The notes below the pieces were generated by a model, which was not told the origin of the DNA, did not search any database, and worked only from the letters and a program-made list of their open reading frames with translations. The translations under genes were made by a program, and so were the position numbers. Of a DNA stretch of 64,000 nucleotides, positions 61,378-64,000 are shown piece after piece. This stretch comes from Pseudomonas sp. FEN (GTDB taxonomy: Bacteria > Pseudomonadota > Gammaproteobacteria > Pseudomonadales > Pseudomonadaceae): assembly GCF_904067045.1 (NCBI RefSeq), contig NZ_CAJFDC010000014.1, positions 356,118 to 420,117 on the forward strand, in the 5' to 3' direction. How positions within the stretch are numbered: position 1 is the stretch's first letter; the number at the start of each line of letters is the position of its first letter.

Positions 61378-62496
61378 CTAATAAACTTGTGGGGGCTCAA
61401 ACATTTTCTCGAAATAGGCGGTCGGAATACCCATTCGGTCGACACAGTATCGACGCACATACTCCCAATCCTTGTCATGCCTCCTTGCATAGTCAATATA
61501 TCGCCGAGCCAGATCAATTTTGCCGGCAACCCGTCTCTGGAAGGTGTCAAACGTTCGTACAAAACTACTATCGACTACGCCCTTAACCTGCAGATACTGC
61601 CTTCCGGCAGCCAGAATCACATGCGGCTCCAGCCGACATAGATGGGAGAGATAGAATAGATCGTTCATAGCGCGCCTCAGGATCGAAGCACGCTTGAGAG
61701 TTGTTTCATTCACACCAATAGCACACAACATTGCGGCGAGCATGAGCGAATCGAGCGTCTTTCTTTTCAGCGAAGGCTCATTGCCCACGTCCAGATAGTC
61801 GTGCAGCGGACTGGACTCGAATGGTGAATCGAGACCTCGAAGCCGGGAGTCTAGGGTTTCACCACCGAACCCGAACTCGTATCCCAACACGCCGGCACTG
61901 TCTTTGATTTCAACAAGATTGCCGATATCCCGATACAACCCCTGGCTCTGATCCTGAATTGCGAAGGTAACACCCTCTCCGCTTACCTCATCCAGACCAT
62001 ATCGCCAGTGGTAGTAACCGGGTGGACGCCCATCGATCTCAATCCCCCAGCCTTCGCACTTACGGGTGACAGACTCAAACAGAGTGAGCGAACGACTTAC
62101 TCGACAAAGCAATCGCTGCCGGCTGCTGATACTCGCGAAATAATCGGTAATGAACTCCAAAATCCGCGGCAATGAATTGGGACCGCCTAACACCCCCAAC
62201 TGCGTGAAGCAGCTCATGTACTCCAACTCTTCGCTCCAATTTCTGATGCTTTTGAGATTCTGATTCCTGATGCACTCCTGAACAATCGAAAAACCCGGAA
62301 AAGGCACACGCCCCTCAAGAAGATGCTGCTTGTAACCGGCAATGGTTGAGTTAGCAAAGAGCAGGGATTCATCGTCACTGAGCAATTGCGTCGGTGCTGC
62401 GGGGATAAAGCCGAACTGCGCGGCTAGCATGTTGAAATGACCTGTCAGGGCATCAAGTTCATACTTATTGGTCATCGAGCGAAGTGGATGCGTCAT
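61378..62496 (-). CDS. Stand-alone alanyl-tRNA-synthetase-like catalytic domain protein
   Basis: 372 residues. Successive blocks follow the AlaRS aminoacylation core: LLFANSTIAGYKQHLLEG (45-62) like LLFTNAGMNQFKDVFLG, SIVQECIRNQNL with Arg77 like SQRCVRAGG, CFTQLGVLG like FFEMLGNFSFG, GYEFGFGGETLDSRL (205-219) like motif 3 VDTGMGLERI, and ASILRRAMNDL like YVLRRIIRRAV. The editing and C-terminal domains are absent, and the motif-3 Arg appears to be Thr214. It probably activates an amino acid for a small-molecule pathway. Start overlaps the ATP-grasp stop (ATGA). Confidence 0.7.
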   Translation of the reverse strand: MTHPLRSMTNKYELDALTGHFNMLAAQFGFIPAAPTQLLSDDESLLFANSTIAGYKQHLLEGRVPFPGFSIVQECIRNQNLKSIRNWSEELEYMSCFTQLGVLGGPNSLPRILEFITDYFASISSRQRLLCRVSRSLTLFESVTRKCEGWGIEIDGRPPGYYHWRYGLDEVSGEGVTFAIQDQSQGLYRDIGNLVEIKDSAGVLGYEFGFGGETLDSRLRGLDSPFESSPLHDYLDVGNEPSLKRKTLDSLMLAAMLCAIGVNETTLKRASILRRAMNDLFYLSHLCRLEPHVILAAGRQYLQVKGVVDSSFVRTFDTFQRRVAGKIDLARRYIDYARRHDKDWEYVRRYCVDRMGIPTAYFEKMFEPPQVY

Positions 62497-63745
62497 ATGG
62501 ACTGTTCCAATCGTAACACCTCAATAGAAAAATCCGCCTTGATCTGCTGGATACGTACCCCTACCTGCTCTGCGCTATCGTGGCTTACGACAAACATCCC
62601 AACCGCTGGGTACTCAAAATATTCCTTGTTGAAGCGAGTACCGACAGCAACAATCTTTCTCCACGTCACATGCTCGCCCAACGGAGGGGCTCCCTGGACT
62701 GACAGCACCTCGCACCATGACATTTCAGGCAAGGCCAGCACGATCCAGCCGCCTGACTTACTCATATGAGCACCAAGAAATCCCAAAGAGTTCAAGGCCG
62801 ATGGGACCTCAACCTCAACCTTGAAATTTTCCTCAAGCAGGTCCACCCCGTAGATACTCTTTATACAAGGTACTATCGCGGCTCCACCGGGACGCGAGGC
62901 GATTTCCAGAAACACCAGGCGCTGATCGCTGAGCAGGAATGCCTCCAGATGAAAGACCAAATCATGGGCGCTCAACGAAGAGAGCGTATGCTGCGTGAAT
63001 TGCACTATGGCTTTCTGAAGTGCTGGATCATCGATTAGCACCGAAGACATGGCGACCTTTTCATGCTGCCAGGCATAGCAATCATCCAGGTACCGGGAAG
63101 CACAGACAAACAATAACTCCCCCCGCGACAGACTCCGTCAATATGAATGACCGGCGCGTCGACAAACTGCTCCACCAAGTACTCGACCCCGAGGATCTGG
63201 AGTTCATGCATCTTCTGCCCTAACTCCATGGCATCCTGAGTCACGTAGACATGCCGGCTCCCCGCTTGCGAGGCGGCCTTAAGCACGAGCGGATAATCGC
63301 TTGAGGCAAAAACCTCAGATACCGCGATCATCCCCTTCGTGGCCAGCTGCTCACCACCGACAAAGCGACTAGTCGCGACCTTAGCCTGCTGGGCAATCGC
63401 TGACTTCATCAGGAACTTGTTTCTGAACACAACGACGTCGCTGAGCCGACGACCAGATATCCCGTAATGATCGCGAACCGCCGCACCGCATAAAATGCTG
63501 TACTCGGTGTTGGCGATAACATAATCAATTCTGCCAAACTCAAATACAATCTCATCACAGAAAATAAGTATTTCCAGCAATTTCTTGTCGTACTGTTCGA
63601 CATCGAAATTGGCCGCCAGACACAGCCTTTTACAAGCGGCAAGCTCAAGCGCCGGAGGCTCTTTTCCAATATAAAACCAACGGGTGTCCATATCAAAAAA
63701 ATCGGAACCAACGTGAGAATCACCGATAATTAATACATTGCGCAT
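62493..63745 (-). pseudogene. ATP-grasp ligase, split by a frameshift in a G tract
   Basis: Two overlapping frames together encode one 417-residue protein. The first (from ATG 63745) holds the N-terminal Rossmann-like part (NVLIIGDSHVGSDFF) and ATP-grasp strands YPLVLKAASQAGSRHVYV and YLVEQFVDAPVIHIDG. The second holds LVFHLEAFLLSDQRLVFLEIASRPGG, the Mg-binding end. The join is at a run of six G (minus strand, about 63122-63127): seven G would restore CRGGELLFVCASRYLDD. Such enzymes join amino acids or acids with ATP. It may be a sequencing error or slippage, so it could be functional. Confidence 0.82.
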
Positions 63746-63865
63746 AACGACCACTTCCACTGCAAAATTCCAAAATCAGATCCCAGCCACATACATACGC
63801 AAGGACCGAGACTAAAAGTCGTACTTATTAGACAATGACGAAATACACGAACTCGCTATTTCACC

Positions 63866-64000
63866 CTACCCCATGAAACGATCGAGCTCTTGGAAATAGG
63901 TCTGAGTCTGTTCGATGAAAGGATAATGTGACGCCCCGGAAAAGCGGGCGACGCGAAAATCCACCAAGTACTCGCAGGTTTTGGAAACTTGATAGTCGCT
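63866..64000 (-). CDS. Alpha/beta hydrolase, C-terminal fragment at the window edge
   Basis: The last 44 residues of a minus-strand gene that runs past the right edge. FSGASHYPFIEQTQTYFQELDRFMG is the usual end of alpha/beta hydrolases, with the catalytic His in GASHYPFIEQ. It precedes the ATP-grasp gene by about 120 bp on the same strand, so it is probably part of the same cluster. Confidence 0.75.
   Translation of the reverse strand, partial: SDYQVSKTCEYLVDFRVARFSGASHYPFIEQTQTYFQELDRFMG

Overview
The window comes from a Pseudomonas chromosome, most likely of the fluorescens lineage. The evidence is the minus-strand order gacA-uvrC-pgsA-tRNA-Gly(GCC), the high GC of the core genes, and many REP/REPIN-type repeats between genes. 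No database search was possible; assignments rest on recognisable motifs and gene order.

Positions 1 to about 17,500 look like a genomic island inserted at the 3' end of tRNA-Gly. Next to the tRNA lies the broken N-terminal part of a tyrosine integrase, then a parD antitoxin with a frameshifted parE. The cargo is catabolic. One block carries an FMN reductase, two paralogous flavin-dependent oxygenases of the acyl-CoA-dehydrogenase fold around a SnoaL-like protein, two MFS transporters, a regulator with two GntR domains, a RibB-type flavin-biosynthesis gene and an OprB-like porin. A second, divergent block encodes an extradiol dioxygenase, an FAH-family hydrolase, an aldehyde dehydrogenase and an acetoacetate-decarboxylase-like protein. 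Together they suggest uptake, FMNH2/FADH2-dependent hydroxylation and meta-cleavage of an aromatic compound that I cannot identify.

From 17,573 to about 61,000 the window is mostly core chromosome: tRNA-Gly, pgsA, uvrC and gacA; two small HTH genes; a GNAT protein and a nitrilase-family hydrolase; a DAHP synthase behind an aromatic-rich leader peptide and attenuator; ppiC; a Yej-type peptide ABC transporter; a sigma-54 controlled 3-hydroxybutyrate module (regulator, GntP-family permease, dehydrogenase, acetoacetyl-CoA synthetase); a Tat-exported tyrosinase with a separate exported homologue of its C-terminal domain; a delta-60 repeat protein; branched-chain acyl-CoA degradation genes with an AraC regulator; a fluoroacetate-dehalogenase-like hydrolase; dctA with a LysR gene and a leuCD paralogue pair; a CsgG/DUF4810/DUF799 lipoprotein operon; and a frameshifted chemotaxis receptor.

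From 61,378 to the end is a minus-strand cluster that looks lower in GC than the core: an alpha/beta hydrolase (partial), an ATP-grasp ligase (frameshifted in a G tract) and, translationally coupled to it, a free-standing alanyl-tRNA-synthetase-like catalytic domain. This looks like a small tRNA-independent peptide or amino-acid-conjugate pathway and is the best candidate in the window for an undescribed system.
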